From: JAPYTK01 sp964401935
Lineage (GTDB): Bacteria > Myxococcota_A > Polyangia > Polyangiales > Polyangiaceae
Direction: 5' to 3'
Assembly (NCBI GenBank): GCA_964401935.1
Contig: CAYOAL010000032.1
Coordinates: 1-64,000, forward strand
Length of the DNA: 64,000 bases
Of the stretch, positions 1 through 8,189 are shown in pieces. The translations under genes were made by a program, and so were the position numbers. A model generated the notes under the pieces. The model did no database searches. It was not told the origin of the DNA and saw nothing but the letters and a program-made list of their open reading frames with translations. Position 1 is the first letter of the stretch, and every line of letters starts with the position of its first letter.

Positions 1-55
1 ACAAGTCTTCTGTCGGGGTGAGTGGATTCGAACCACCGACTTCCTGCTCCCGAAG
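1..55. repeat. Direct repeat of the tRNA-Pro 3' half (second copy at 71-125)
   Basis: Bases 1-55 are identical to bases 71-125. The unit covers the tRNA-Pro gene from the anticodon loop to its 3' end plus 12 bases of trailer, and it touches the window edge, so it may continue leftwards. Spacer 56-70 is unique. Such 3'-half duplications are typical of tRNA attachment sites used by integrating elements, but a 70-base period could equally be a local tandem duplication or an assembly artefact. Confidence 0.9.
13..55 (-). pseudogene. tRNA-Pro 3' fragment
   Basis: This partial copy holds the 3' acceptor strand, T-arm and 3' anticodon arm of tRNA-Pro(CGG) but no D-arm or 5' acceptor strand, so it cannot fold into a tRNA. 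It lies downstream of the intact gene in the direction of transcription and may be a decayed attachment-site copy. Confidence 0.7.
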
Positions 56-82
56 GGCGCCGCTCATGACACAAGTCTTCTG

Positions 83-157
83 TCGGGGTGAGTGGATTCG
101 AACCACCGACTTCCTGCTCCCGAAGCAGGCGCGCTAACCAGACTGCGCTACACCCCG
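83..157 (-). tRNA. tRNA-Pro (anticodon CGG)
   Basis: On the minus strand the gene starts CGGGGTGTAGCGCAG, the usual tRNA-Pro 5' end. It has an anticodon arm CCTGC-TTCGGGA-GCAGG (loop gives anticodon CGG), a T-arm GGTTCGAATCC and a 3' strand CACCCCG that pairs with the 5' strand, followed by discriminator A. CCA is not encoded; CA follows the discriminator. It reads CCG, a frequent proline codon in a high-GC genome. The 3' half is duplicated at 13-55. Confidence 0.93.
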
Positions 158-248
158 AAAAGTGGTTGCGGAACTTGGTCGCTGGAGGGGGCAGCGTCAA
201 GGGCGAACTGAACTTTACAGACGCTTGGGTGCGCGCCAGGATACGGCC

Positions 249-971
249 ATGGGAATCTTCGACCGCATGGGCAAGGTCATCTCGGCGAACATCAACTCGC
301 TGCTGGACAAGGCCGAAGACCCGAGCAAGTCGCTGGATCTGACGATCCGTGAGATGGGCGACTCCCTCAAGTCGGCGAAGAAGGAGATCGTCGAGGCGCT
401 CGGGGTGCAGAAGCGGCTCGGGAAGCGGACCGAGGAGCTCGACGTCGAGGTGGAGAAGTGGGAAAAGCGCGCCGAGCTCGCGCTCAAGGCGGGGGACGAG
501 GCGCTGGCCCGCGAGGCGCTGAAGCACAAAAAGCGGGTCGTCGGCGAGCGCGACCGCGCCGAGGCGATGCGCGCCGAGCAGCGAGGCGTGGTGCTCAACA
601 TGAAGCGCGAGATGGAGCGCATGGAGCAGAAGCACGAGGAGCTGAAGGCGCGCAAAGGCACCATCGCGGGCGACATCGCGCGGGCGAAGAAGGCCGAGGC
701 GGATCCGCTCGGCGGTCCCGCCGGCCCCGGGGGCAAGGCCTTCGAGGAGTTTCGTCGCCACGAGGCGAAGATCGACGAGAAGCGCTCCGAGGCCGAGGCG
801 ATGGGTGAGGTGGACGCCGCGCTCCGCGATGGGCTGTCGGAGACGGAGCTCGAGGCGAAGTTTGCCGCCCTCGAGGGGCGCGGTCACTTCTCCGAGAGCG
901 GGCCGAAGGGCGCCGATCCCATCGACGACGAGCTCGACCGTCTGAAGAACAAGCTGCGGATCGAGAAGTAG
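249..971 (+). CDS. pspA: PspA/IM30 family membrane-stress protein
   Basis: A 240-residue protein of the PspA/Vipp1 (IM30) family, peripheral inner-membrane proteins that bind and stabilise stressed membranes, usually as large oligomers. The start at 249 gives the family N-terminus MGIFDRMGKVISANINSLLD (amphipathic helix a), followed by the typical DPSKSLDLTIREM segment. Residues about 25-200 are charged coiled coil, rich in Glu, Lys and Arg heptads. Length matches the family norm of 220-260. The longer open frame upstream is Arg-rich and non-homologous, so it was rejected. The gene stands alone, with no pspF, pspB or pspC nearby, so its regulator is not evident. Confidence 0.9.
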   Translation: MGIFDRMGKVISANINSLLDKAEDPSKSLDLTIREMGDSLKSAKKEIVEALGVQKRLGKRTEELDVEVEKWEKRAELALKAGDEALAREALKHKKRVVGERDRAEAMRAEQRGVVLNMKREMERMEQKHEELKARKGTIAGDIARAKKAEADPLGGPAGPGGKAFEEFRRHEAKIDEKRSEAEAMGEVDAALRDGLSETELEAKFAALEGRGHFSESGPKGADPIDDELDRLKNKLRIEK

Positions 972-1041
972 CGCCGGCGCGAGCAAGAGGTCAGCGCGAG
1001 GTCGCGCGAACGAGATCGGCTCGCCAACGAGGTTGGGCTCC

Positions 1042-1414
1042 TCAGCGAGGTCGCGCCAGCTCCCTCCCGAGGCGCCGGAGGCGGCCAAGCGTGCGCGAGA
1101 GACTTGGGCTCGAGCGCTGCGCTTCGCGGGGGCGCCACGCACTCGTCGCGAACTCGATGAGCCGGGCGGTGTAGGCGGGGCCGAATGCGCTCACGTTGTC
1201 CTCGTCGACCATGTCTTCGCGCACTGCCCTCGAGGTCGAGCGGCGGGCCAGCGCGACGAGCGTCTGCTTCGGATCGTCGAGCTCGTCGGGCGCCGTTGGG
1301 ACCGCCGCGTTCGGCACTGAGAAGTACGTTATCGAGAAACACACGCCGCTTCAGGTCGACGTCGACTTCGAGGAAGTTGCGCCAGTTTGCGAGGCCGATG
1401 TGGGTGAGCCGCAA
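1042..1414 (-). pseudogene. Decayed AAA ATPase / DUF4276-like two-gene remnant
   Basis: From a TTG at 1414 the frame begins MRLTHIGLANWRNFLEVDVD, which resembles the N-terminus of RecF/OLD-like AAA ATPases just before the Walker A region. The Walker A and the rest of the ATPase are absent. After a frame change, the 1042-1300 part reads as a C-terminal tail (PDELDDPKQTLVALARRS, then FGPAYTARLIEF) resembling the small DUF4276-type partner often encoded downstream of such ATPases. The arrangement suggests one deletion fused the start of gene 1 to the end of gene 2. A TAAGGT hexamer lies 7 nt before the TTG. Family assignments come from memory of the motifs and are moderate to weak. Nothing else is evident in 972-1533. 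Confidence 0.5.
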
Positions 1415-1421
1415 GAGGTGA

Positions 1422-1427
1422 ACCTTA
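1422..1427 (-). promoter_or_regulatory. -10-like TAAGGT, 7 nt before the relic start
   Basis: The hexamer matches TANNNT and sits 7 nt upstream of the TTG that opens the ATPase remnant. Spacing is the same as at many intact genes in this window, so the relic may still be transcribed. Confidence 0.35.
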
Positions 1428-1533
1428 CCGGCGCCCCCCCGGTTTGGCCAGGCAAGGCATGGACGCTGCGCTGAGCGGAGTCACGCGCCGAGACACCGGG
1501 GGAGCAGGAGAAGTGGTGTGACTTCTGCCGCTT

Positions 1534-2886
1534 CTACTTCTTCGCGGGTGGGGTGGGCGGGGGGAGGCGGGCCCAGCGCAGGGTGTCGCCCACGAGGGTG
1601 GAGACGCGCTTGGGGCGCGTGCCGTCGAGCCGCATCACGTAGAGGCCGGGGCCCGACTTGCGCGTGGAGAAGAACGCGACCAAGCGGCCATCGGGGCTGC
1701 AGGCGGGGAACATGTTCCGCCCCTGGCCGGCGGTGAGCCGATAGGCGCCGCCGCCGGTCTCGCCGGTGGCGACCAGATCCATGTTGTCGCCCACGCCCAC
1801 CATGTACACGAGCTTGATCCCGTTCGGGTGGCGGCAGAAGGTGGGGGCGGAGGCGTGGAGGCCGGCAGGGGAGATGGCCTTGTCGTCTACCCACACCTGC
1901 TGGAGCCCGAGCTTGCCCTCTCCCGAGAACGCGAGCTTGCCCGTCGGCGACCAGGACGGATGCAACGTCATCTCCACCTTCGTCGCCGACTTCAGGTTGA
2001 ACAGGTCCGGCCCTCGGAACAGGTTGATGGTGGCCCCCTGGGCGATCGACACCGCCACCTCGCCGCTCTTCTGATCGAAGGCGATGCCGTACACCGAGCC
2101 ACGCGGCGTGAGCTTCAGGGGCTTGTCGGCGCCCTTCGCATACACCTTGAACGCGCCGTTGCGTACGCTCGCCGCGTAGTAGTGGTTGTGATCCTTGTCG
2201 AAGGCAGGCGTGAGCGCGAGCTGCTCGTCGGTAGACACCGCGTGCGGGTTGTGGCCGTCGGCATCCATCACGTAGGCGCGCCGCTGCTTGCCCACGCCGT
2301 ACACGAAGGTCATCTCGCTCGCGAAGGCGCCGTCGGTGCCGGTGAGCGCGCCGATGAGAGAGTCGGCCACGCGGTGGGACTGCTCGCGCACGTCCTTCTT
2401 GTTCACCTTGATGGTCTTGTCGAAGACCGGCTCTTCCCCCTCGTCGGTGAAGTAGGCGACCCCTCTGAGCTCCACCTCGTCGTCCTTGAGCGTCTTGCCG
2501 GTGACCTTGACCACCGCCTCGGCCCCCGCCTTCTTCCACGCCTCCACGTCGACGTCTTTGGAGATGGCGGCGTCGTCGGGTGCTTTGTCGTCGTCGAGCA
2601 CCTCGAACTCACCGCAGAGATCGAGGTCGCGGCGGATCACGGTGTGGAGCGTGACGTCGGCCGAGTCGCTCGAGATGGAGGGGACCACGCCGATCTTTGG
2701 GAGCGGCTTGCGGCCCTTGGAGTCGTCCGTGACGACGAATTGCTTGAGGATTTGCTCCGCGTCGGCCTCACTCGGCCCCTCGGCCCACGCGGCGGGGGGA
2801 CCATGTCCCCACGCGAGCGCGGCGAAGATGGCGCATGTGATCAGCGTTGCGGCGCAAGCGCGAAAGGCTCTGTCTTGCATCCTCAT
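1534..2886 (-). CDS. tolB: TolB, Tol-Pal beta-propeller protein
   Basis: A 450-residue periplasmic protein with a signal peptide at about 1-36. An N-terminal TolB domain (about 50-175, with PKIGVVPSISSDSADVT and the DLDLCGEFEVLDD segment) is followed by a PD40/WD40-like propeller (about 185-440) with repeats such as FPACSPDGRLVAFFSTRKSG. TolB binds Pal and links the inner-membrane TolQRA motor to the outer membrane during cell constriction. It is the last gene of the cluster pal-tolQ-tolR-tolA-like-tolB, with a 106-base gap after the tolA-like gene. A second ATG, 6 bases downstream at 2880, is an alternative start. Confidence 0.9.
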   Translation of the reverse strand: MRMQDRAFRACAATLITCAIFAALAWGHGPPAAWAEGPSEADAEQILKQFVVTDDSKGRKPLPKIGVVPSISSDSADVTLHTVIRRDLDLCGEFEVLDDDKAPDDAAISKDVDVEAWKKAGAEAVVKVTGKTLKDDEVELRGVAYFTDEGEEPVFDKTIKVNKKDVREQSHRVADSLIGALTGTDGAFASEMTFVYGVGKQRRAYVMDADGHNPHAVSTDEQLALTPAFDKDHNHYYAASVRNGAFKVYAKGADKPLKLTPRGSVYGIAFDQKSGEVAVSIAQGATINLFRGPDLFNLKSATKVEMTLHPSWSPTGKLAFSGEGKLGLQQVWVDDKAISPAGLHASAPTFCRHPNGIKLVYMVGVGDNMDLVATGETGGGAYRLTAGQGRNMFPACSPDGRLVAFFSTRKSGPGLYVMRLDGTRPKRVSTLVGDTLRWARLPPPTPPAKK

Positions 2887-2992
2887 CGAGAGACGTATGC
2901 CACGCCTCGTCGATTCGGGCTACTTCGCATGAACACGTTGGAGCGCACGGCGCGCGCGGGGCCGCCGAGGGCTCCGTCGCATGTGCGCTCGC

Positions 2993-3799
2993 CTACTTGC
3001 ACACGTAGGTGACGCTGAACGACGACGGCTGGAGCTCGGGGTGGTTTTCGGGAGGGGGCGGGATCTGCTGCCCCTTCTTGGCGTTGATCGCGGCCTGGGC
3101 CGCCGCGTCGATCTCGGGCACGCCGCAGCCGCTGAACGACACCCCCGACACCGTGAGGTCTCCGGAGATCGTGACGCTGCCGCTGGGGCTGCACTTGGGA
3201 GCGCCCTCGGGCAGGGACGGGCAGATGAAGCCTGCCTTCAGGAACGCGAGGATGCGGCCGTGATAGAAGCGCGCGGCGCGCGCCTTGGTGGGATCGGTGG
3301 CGCTCCCGTCGGGGGAGCCGGCCGCGCTCCCGCCGCCCTCGTTGACGTTGCCGTCGGACGGCTCTCCGGCGTCGGTGATCTCCGGATCCCTCACCGCCTC
3401 CGCGTCCGGATCCGGAGCGGTGCCACCGTCGTAGATCGGCAGGTCGCGGTCGGGGATGGCGTTCGGGTCGTCTTTGGCGTTGGGGGACACCACCGCCGCC
3501 GCCTCGCGCTGCTTCACCACCGGCGGCGCCACCTCCCACTCGGTGGGGAGCTTCACCTTCTTCCCGCCTCCGAGCTTCAAGAGCGGGCTGTCCATGTCGA
3601 TCATCGGCGTGACCTTCATGGGGATCGCGGTGCCCTTCTCGATGTTGGGCGGGCCCGCTGCGACCACCGAGAGGCCGCTCACGTTCCACAACAAGAAGAG
3701 CCACACCGGGATCGAGGCGGCGATGAACGTGGAGGCGAGCACCTCCTCCGGCCGGTAGTCGGTGCCCAAGACCCCGCGGCCATGAGCGAAGGTGCTCAC
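2993..3799 (-). CDS. TolA/TonB-like energy transducer
   Basis: A 268-residue protein placed where tolA is expected. It has a short cytoplasmic N-terminus, one membrane helix at about 25-45 and a long Pro/Asp/Gly-rich periplasmic linker. The C-terminal domain of about 90 residues starts near RAARFYHGRILAFLKAG and resembles TonB/TolA C-terminal domains. That domain carries four cysteines (in FIC, KC, GC and VC near the end), which could form two disulfides. It overlaps tolR by 4 bases (ATGA), so translation is probably coupled. The role is inferred from position and architecture: carrying force from TolQR to TolB and Pal. Low-complexity linkers prevent firm orthology from sequence alone. Confidence 0.75.
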   Translation of the reverse strand: MSTFAHGRGVLGTDYRPEEVLASTFIAASIPVWLFLLWNVSGLSVVAAGPPNIEKGTAIPMKVTPMIDMDSPLLKLGGGKKVKLPTEWEVAPPVVKQREAAAVVSPNAKDDPNAIPDRDLPIYDGGTAPDPDAEAVRDPEITDAGEPSDGNVNEGGGSAAGSPDGSATDPTKARAARFYHGRILAFLKAGFICPSLPEGAPKCSPSGSVTISGDLTVSGVSFSGCGVPEIDAAAQAAINAKKGQQIPPPPENHPELQPSSFSVTYVCK

Positions 3800-4227
3800 T
3801 CGTCGACCACCTCCGGCTCGACGAGGAGGTTGAGCCCCTCGACGCCCGCCGCACGAGCGGCTGCGACCACGCGGGCGACCACGCGGTAGCGCGCGTCCTT
3901 GTGGGCGCGGATGTAGAGCTCGCGCTCTTGCTGGATACGCTCGCTCCGCCTGAGCACGTCCTCGACGTTGGCGGTCACGTCGTTGTCATCGCCGAGGAAG
4001 ATCTTCTCGTTCTCGTCGATGGTCACCACGAGCTTGGTGTCTTTGAGCGGCGTGTTGTGCGCCTTCACTTGGGGCAGCTCGACCCTCAGCCCGGTGGCGA
4101 GGAGGGGAGCGGTGACCATGAACACGACGAGCAGCACCAGCATGACGTCGACCAGCGGCGTGATGTTGATGTCGGTGAACGCCGCCCCGCGTCGGCCCCG
4201 CCGGCCCCCGCCCGCCATCATGCCCAC
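3796..4227 (-). CDS. tolR: ExbD/TolR proton-channel subunit
   Basis: A 143-residue ExbD/TolR-family protein with a Gly/Arg-rich cytoplasmic N-terminus, one transmembrane helix at about 22-42 and a periplasmic domain. The helix is preceded by the family signature ITPLVDVMLVLLVVFMV, whose Asp is the conserved proton-pathway residue. With TolQ it forms the proton-driven motor that energises the TolA-like protein. It starts one base after tolQ ends and overlaps the tolA-like gene by 4 bases. Confidence 0.93.
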   Translation of the reverse strand: MGMMAGGGRRGRRGAAFTDINITPLVDVMLVLLVVFMVTAPLLATGLRVELPQVKAHNTPLKDTKLVVTIDENEKIFLGDDNDVTANVEDVLRRSERIQQERELYIRAHKDARYRVVARVVAAARAAGVEGLNLLVEPEVVDE

Positions 4228-4228
4228 G

Positions 4229-4930
4229 TCACACCACCTTCCTCGGTGCCGAGCCCCGCTTGCCGATCACCCCCACCAGCGCCACCCAGCCATCGGCCGA
4301 GCTCTCCACCTCGGAGAGCAGATCGTCGAGCCGCTTGGAGAGGAAGTTGTAGATGATGACGGCGGGGATGGCCGCGACCAAGCCGATCGCGGTCGCGATC
4401 AAGGCCTCGCCGATGGCCGGCGCGACCACCGGGAGCGACGCGCTCTTCTCGCGGCCGATGCGGAGGAACGCGTCCATGATGCCGTAGACGGTGCCGAACA
4501 GCCCGATGAACGGCGACGCGGAGCCGATGGACGCCAGAAACGAGAGCATCGTCGAGGCGTGCTTCTGCTCCTCCACGATCGCGCGCTTGGCCACCGACTC
4601 GAGCACCGCCGTCTGCTGGCGCCGCTTCTCGAGCGCGAGCACCACCCGCGCCCCCGGCGCCTGGTGGTGCTTCTTGGCGATGTCGAGCAGGTGGTCGCCG
4701 TCCTCGGCGTAGGTGGCGTCGATCTCGAAGCTATCTTCCGCCTTGGCCCAACGCCGGAGCTGAAGCCACTTGAGGGCGCCGACGAACCACACCAGCACGG
4801 ACGCCGCGATGAGCAGCCACACCACCACGAACACCGGCCCCGACGAGTTGAGGATGAGCGAGACCGGATCGAGCGCAACCGTCTCCGCCGCCGGCGGCGC
4901 GGCAGCCGAGGATTCCTGAAAGGAGAGCAT
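4229..4930 (-). CDS. tolQ: MotA/TolQ/ExbB proton-channel protein
   Basis: A 233-residue protein with three predicted membrane helices, near 30-52, 130-155 and 170-195. It carries the family signature region SASPFIGLFGTVYGIMDAF and a conserved GEALIATAIGLVAAIPAV helix. TolQ forms the pentameric proton channel with TolR in the inner membrane. The start at 4930 was chosen because it leaves 14 bases after pal; the frame is open further but would run into the pal coding sequence and shows no homology there. No strong Shine-Dalgarno sequence precedes it, so coupling to pal translation is likely. Confidence 0.9.
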   Translation of the reverse strand: MLSFQESSAAAPPAAETVALDPVSLILNSSGPVFVVVWLLIAASVLVWFVGALKWLQLRRWAKAEDSFEIDATYAEDGDHLLDIAKKHHQAPGARVVLALEKRRQQTAVLESVAKRAIVEEQKHASTMLSFLASIGSASPFIGLFGTVYGIMDAFLRIGREKSASLPVVAPAIGEALIATAIGLVAAIPAVIIYNFLSKRLDDLLSEVESSADGWVALVGVIGKRGSAPRKVV

Positions 4931-4944
4931 GGTTCGGCGGGCGC

Positions 4945-5502
4945 TCAGTCGGCGAGGAGGATGTCGACCCGACGATCTTTGGCCCAGCTCGCAGGGTCGG
5001 TTCCGGTGGCGTCGAGCTCGCCGCGGGACGAGGTCTCGATGCGATCGTCGCCGAGCCCCGATTGCTTGAGGTAGTTGGCGACGGCGCCGGCGCGCTTCTG
5101 GCCGAGACCGAAGTTGTACTCCGGCTCGCCGCGCTCGTCGGTGTGGCCCACGATGTTGAGGTTGTGGCCCTTGCCAGCCCCAGTGTTGAAGCAGGTGGCG
5201 ATCTTCCCGAGGATGCTCTTCGCCTGCGCGCTCAGCGACGCCGAGTCGAAGTCGAAGCGAGGCTCCTCGAGAGCGCACATCTTCGTCACGCGCTCATCGA
5301 TGTTCACCGGCGAGCGCGTCTCGCTCTTGTCGGGATCGTTGGCGATGTCGTCCGATGCGCCGGGCGCTGGCGTCGGTGTCGGGTTGCCCCCCGCGACGTC
5401 GTCTGCCGTCTTCGGCGGCTCTTTGGGATCGTCGCAGCCGAGGGAGGTGGCCCCGAGGACAAGAGCGACGCCGACAAACCATGACAACTTGTTCAGGTAC
5501 AT
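4945..5502 (-). CDS. pal: Pal, peptidoglycan-associated OmpA-family lipoprotein
   Basis: A 185-residue outer-membrane lipoprotein. The lipobox TSLGC gives lipidation at Cys 23. A Pro/Asp-rich linker follows, then an OmpA-type peptidoglycan-binding domain at about 78-185 with the motif FDFDSASLSAQAKSIL and the signature VGHTDERGEPEYNFGLGQKR; the Asp and Arg in the signature region bind diaminopimelate. Pal anchors the outer membrane to peptidoglycan and binds TolB. Here pal is the first gene of the tol cluster rather than the last as in enterobacteria, so its promoter probably serves the whole set. Confidence 0.92.
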   Translation of the reverse strand: MYLNKLSWFVGVALVLGATSLGCDDPKEPPKTADDVAGGNPTPTPAPGASDDIANDPDKSETRSPVNIDERVTKMCALEEPRFDFDSASLSAQAKSILGKIATCFNTGAGKGHNLNIVGHTDERGEPEYNFGLGQKRAGAVANYLKQSGLGDDRIETSSRGELDATGTDPASWAKDRRVDILLAD

Positions 5503-5654
5503 CAGCGGCTAGGTAGCACGGCCACTGGCATCTTTCACGCCTTTGCATGCGCTCTGCGTCGTGTTCAAGGGTTCTCGTCGATGAGCGACCCCGACGCAAT
5601 GCGCGGCCATCCAGGTGGCGGCGTGTCCGCGGCCGTGTAAGGAATTTCGCCCGG

Positions 5655-8174
5655 ATGAGCGCTCCCTCGACCTCCGACGACGAGGCCCTGGCGCCTGGCA
5701 ACCCGGTGCGGTTTCGGAGCCTGCCCGTGGTGCTCGGTGGCGTGCTCACGGCGGTGGTCGCCATGGCGTCGCCCGTGTCGGCGTCCACCATGCTCCTCGT
5801 GGGCGGCCTCGGAGCGCTCGCGGCCGCGTTCGGCACCCTCGATCTGCTCGGCACGTTCGACGACGAGGCCGTGTGGACCGCGCCGGCCCGCGCGCTCCTC
5901 GGACCGGGCGCGGTCGTTCTCGGCGCGCTCCTCTTCGGCCTGTGGGCCACGCGGGCGGCGGTGGCGGGCACGGTGCGCCCCTCGGTGGCCGCCTTCACCA
6001 TCCCCGGGGCGCTGGTCGCCGCGCTCGCGGGCGGCTTCCGCTTCCTCGAACGGCTGGGGCCGCTCGCCCTCGACGAGCGCGGCTGCCTGCGCCCGCTGCA
6101 CCGCCGCCACGGGTTCTGGCTGCTCGCGCTCGCGATCCTGATCCACGTCCCCCTCCTCGGGAGCCACTCGCTCATCGATCCGTGGGAGTCGCACTATGGG
6201 GAGGTGTCGCGGGAGATCCTCGCCCGCGGCGACTGGATCTCGCTGTGGTGGGCGGAGGACGGCTGGTTCCAGTCCAAGCCCATCCTCACCTTCTGGCTCC
6301 AGGCCGCCTTCATGGCCGCCACCGGTGTCGCGCACGAACCGGGACGGATGCTGAGCGCGGTGGCGCTCTCGCACACGCCCCACCCGGAGTGGGCGCTGCG
6401 TCTGCCGAGCTTCCTCTCGCTCCTCGTGGGCCTCTACGCGCTCTATCGCGGCGTGGCACGCACCGCGGGGAGGAGGGCCGCGTTCCTCGGCGGTGTCGCG
6501 CTGATCACGATGCCCCAGCTGTTCTTCATCGCGCGCCAAGCGATGACCGACATGCCCTTCGTGGCGGGGATGATGGGCGCCACCGGATGCGTGTTGCTCG
6601 CCGCCCATCACGCCCCCGAAGCGCGGGTGCGGGCCTACGAGCTGCCGTTCGGTCGCCTGTCGGTGCGGGTGTCGCTGATGCACGTGGTGTTCGGGGTGGT
6701 GCTCACCGCGGTGTTCCTCCAGGTGTGTTACCTCGTGGCGCAGAACGTCTCGATCGCCACCGAGCCCTACTTCGACATCCGCCTCGTGAGCGACAGCTTC
6801 GGCGAGGGCTCCCCCGGCAACTGCGGCACGCCCGGCAACGTGCGCTGCAGAGACGGCCTCGTCCCCGCTCAGCCGCGGGTCCAGCCCGCCTTGCAGGGCC
6901 TCATCTGGCTGCAAGCCACCGCGCTCTGCCTGTGGCTCAGCTGGGGCGAACGGCGCGTGAAGCGGCTCGCCTACCTCGGCGCGTGGACGTTCATCGCCCT
7001 CGCCTGCATGTCGAAGGGGATCGGCGGCGCCGCGCTGCCGGTGGCCGCCGCGCTCCTCTGGGTGATGGCGACCGGTCGCTATCGCGAGCTCTCCCGCATG
7101 GAGATCGTCGGCGGTCTGTTGGTGTTCTCGGTGGTGGCCATGCCGTGGTTCGTGGCGGCCTACGTGCGGCACGGGCCGGTGTTCATCGAGCGGCTCTTCT
7201 TCGATCACATGGTGCGCCGCACCTTCGGCGAGATGCACCAGACCAACAAGGGCGACGACACGAGCTTCCGCTACTACGTGTGGCAGCTCGGCTACGCCAC
7301 CTTCCCGTGGTCGGGCCTCGCGCCGGTGGGGCTCGTGACCTGGCTCGCCCACCCACGGCGCGGGGCGCGCTGGTCGGCGGCGTGTCTCTTCGCTTGCTCG
7401 TTCGCGGTTGGATTCGTGCTGTTTTCGATGATGGGCACGAAGTTTCACCACTACAGCCTGCCCCTCTTGCCTCCGCTCGCGATGCTCCTCGGCATCTCGC
7501 TCGACGACATGCTCCGCGGCGCGGCGCGCGAGTGCGACGGCGTCGCCTGGGAGGGAGCGCTCGTGGCCGCGGCCGTGGCCACCGCGGCGGTGGGCGTGGA
7601 TCTCGCGTACGGCGCCCCCGAGCGGCCGAGCGCGGTGCGCCTGCTCCACCTGTTCACGTACCAGTACACCCGCCCTTGGCCCGAGCACGTGCGCTTCGAC
7701 GGCGCGCTGTGGGCCTTCGCCGCCGTCGCCACGCTGGTGGTGCTGCTTGGTGTGTGGCGCCGCCGTCGGGGCCTCTGGGTCGGCTCGCTCGCGGCGGTGG
7801 CGGTGGCCTTCGCGCTGTGGACCGTCGACGTCTATCTGATGGAGGTCGCGCCGCACTGGGGGCAGCGGGAGCTCTGCGTCCGCTACGAAGAGGAGCGCCG
7901 CCTCGTGCCCGGTCAGCTCATCGCGTACCAGATGAACTGGAAGGGAGAGAACTTCTACCGTGGCAACGCCGTGCCCGCCTTCAAAACTACCGGCGGCCCG
8001 TTTCAGCGCTTCGTCGACGATCAGAAGCGGAAGGGCGAGCGCGCCTTCTACTTCCTCACCGAGCACAAGCGGGTGGCGGCGTTGCACGCCGAGCTCGGCG
8101 GGCCGCGCGACTTCGAGCAGCTCACCGACGACCGACTGAACAACAAGTTCGTGCTCGTGCGCGCTCGCTTCTGA
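5655..8174 (+). CDS. GT39/ArnT-like membrane glycosyltransferase
   Basis: An 839-residue polytopic inner-membrane protein with roughly 12 or more hydrophobic helices. Near residue 175 it has the motif LIDPWESHYGEVSREILARG followed by DWISLWW, which matches the first periplasmic loop of GT-C enzymes of the PMT/ArnT type, where acidic residues are catalytic. Family members move a sugar from a polyprenyl-phosphate donor to lipid A, protein or another glycan. The substrate cannot be told from sequence. The start at 5655 (MSAPSTSDDE) was chosen because the upstream 36 codons are Arg-rich and non-hydrophobic; AAGGA lies upstream. It is divergent from pal. Confidence 0.85.
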   Translation: MSAPSTSDDEALAPGNPVRFRSLPVVLGGVLTAVVAMASPVSASTMLLVGGLGALAAAFGTLDLLGTFDDEAVWTAPARALLGPGAVVLGALLFGLWATRAAVAGTVRPSVAAFTIPGALVAALAGGFRFLERLGPLALDERGCLRPLHRRHGFWLLALAILIHVPLLGSHSLIDPWESHYGEVSREILARGDWISLWWAEDGWFQSKPILTFWLQAAFMAATGVAHEPGRMLSAVALSHTPHPEWALRLPSFLSLLVGLYALYRGVARTAGRRAAFLGGVALITMPQLFFIARQAMTDMPFVAGMMGATGCVLLAAHHAPEARVRAYELPFGRLSVRVSLMHVVFGVVLTAVFLQVCYLVAQNVSIATEPYFDIRLVSDSFGEGSPGNCGTPGNVRCRDGLVPAQPRVQPALQGLIWLQATALCLWLSWGERRVKRLAYLGAWTFIALACMSKGIGGAALPVAAALLWVMATGRYRELSRMEIVGGLLVFSVVAMPWFVAAYVRHGPVFIERLFFDHMVRRTFGEMHQTNKGDDTSFRYYVWQLGYATFPWSGLAPVGLVTWLAHPRRGARWSAACLFACSFAVGFVLFSMMGTKFHHYSLPLLPPLAMLLGISLDDMLRGAARECDGVAWEGALVAAAVATAAVGVDLAYGAPERPSAVRLLHLFTYQYTRPWPEHVRFDGALWAFAAVATLVVLLGVWRRRRGLWVGSLAAVAVAFALWTVDVYLMEVAPHWGQRELCVRYEEERRLVPGQLIAYQMNWKGENFYRGNAVPAFKTTGGPFQRFVDDQKRKGERAFYFLTEHKRVAALHAELGGPRDFEQLTDDRLNNKFVLVRARF

Positions 8175-8189
8175 ACGCCCGACGCCGGG

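Noticed and set aside
1033..1474. Plus-strand open frames between pspA and tolB
   Set aside because: Antisense to the ATPase/DUF4276-like remnant; none shows a domain or start signal.
5565..8087. 840-residue minus-strand open frame opposite the glycosyltransferase
   Set aside because: Composition is His/Glu/Arg-rich with no domain, while the plus-strand frame has membrane helices and the GT-C motif.
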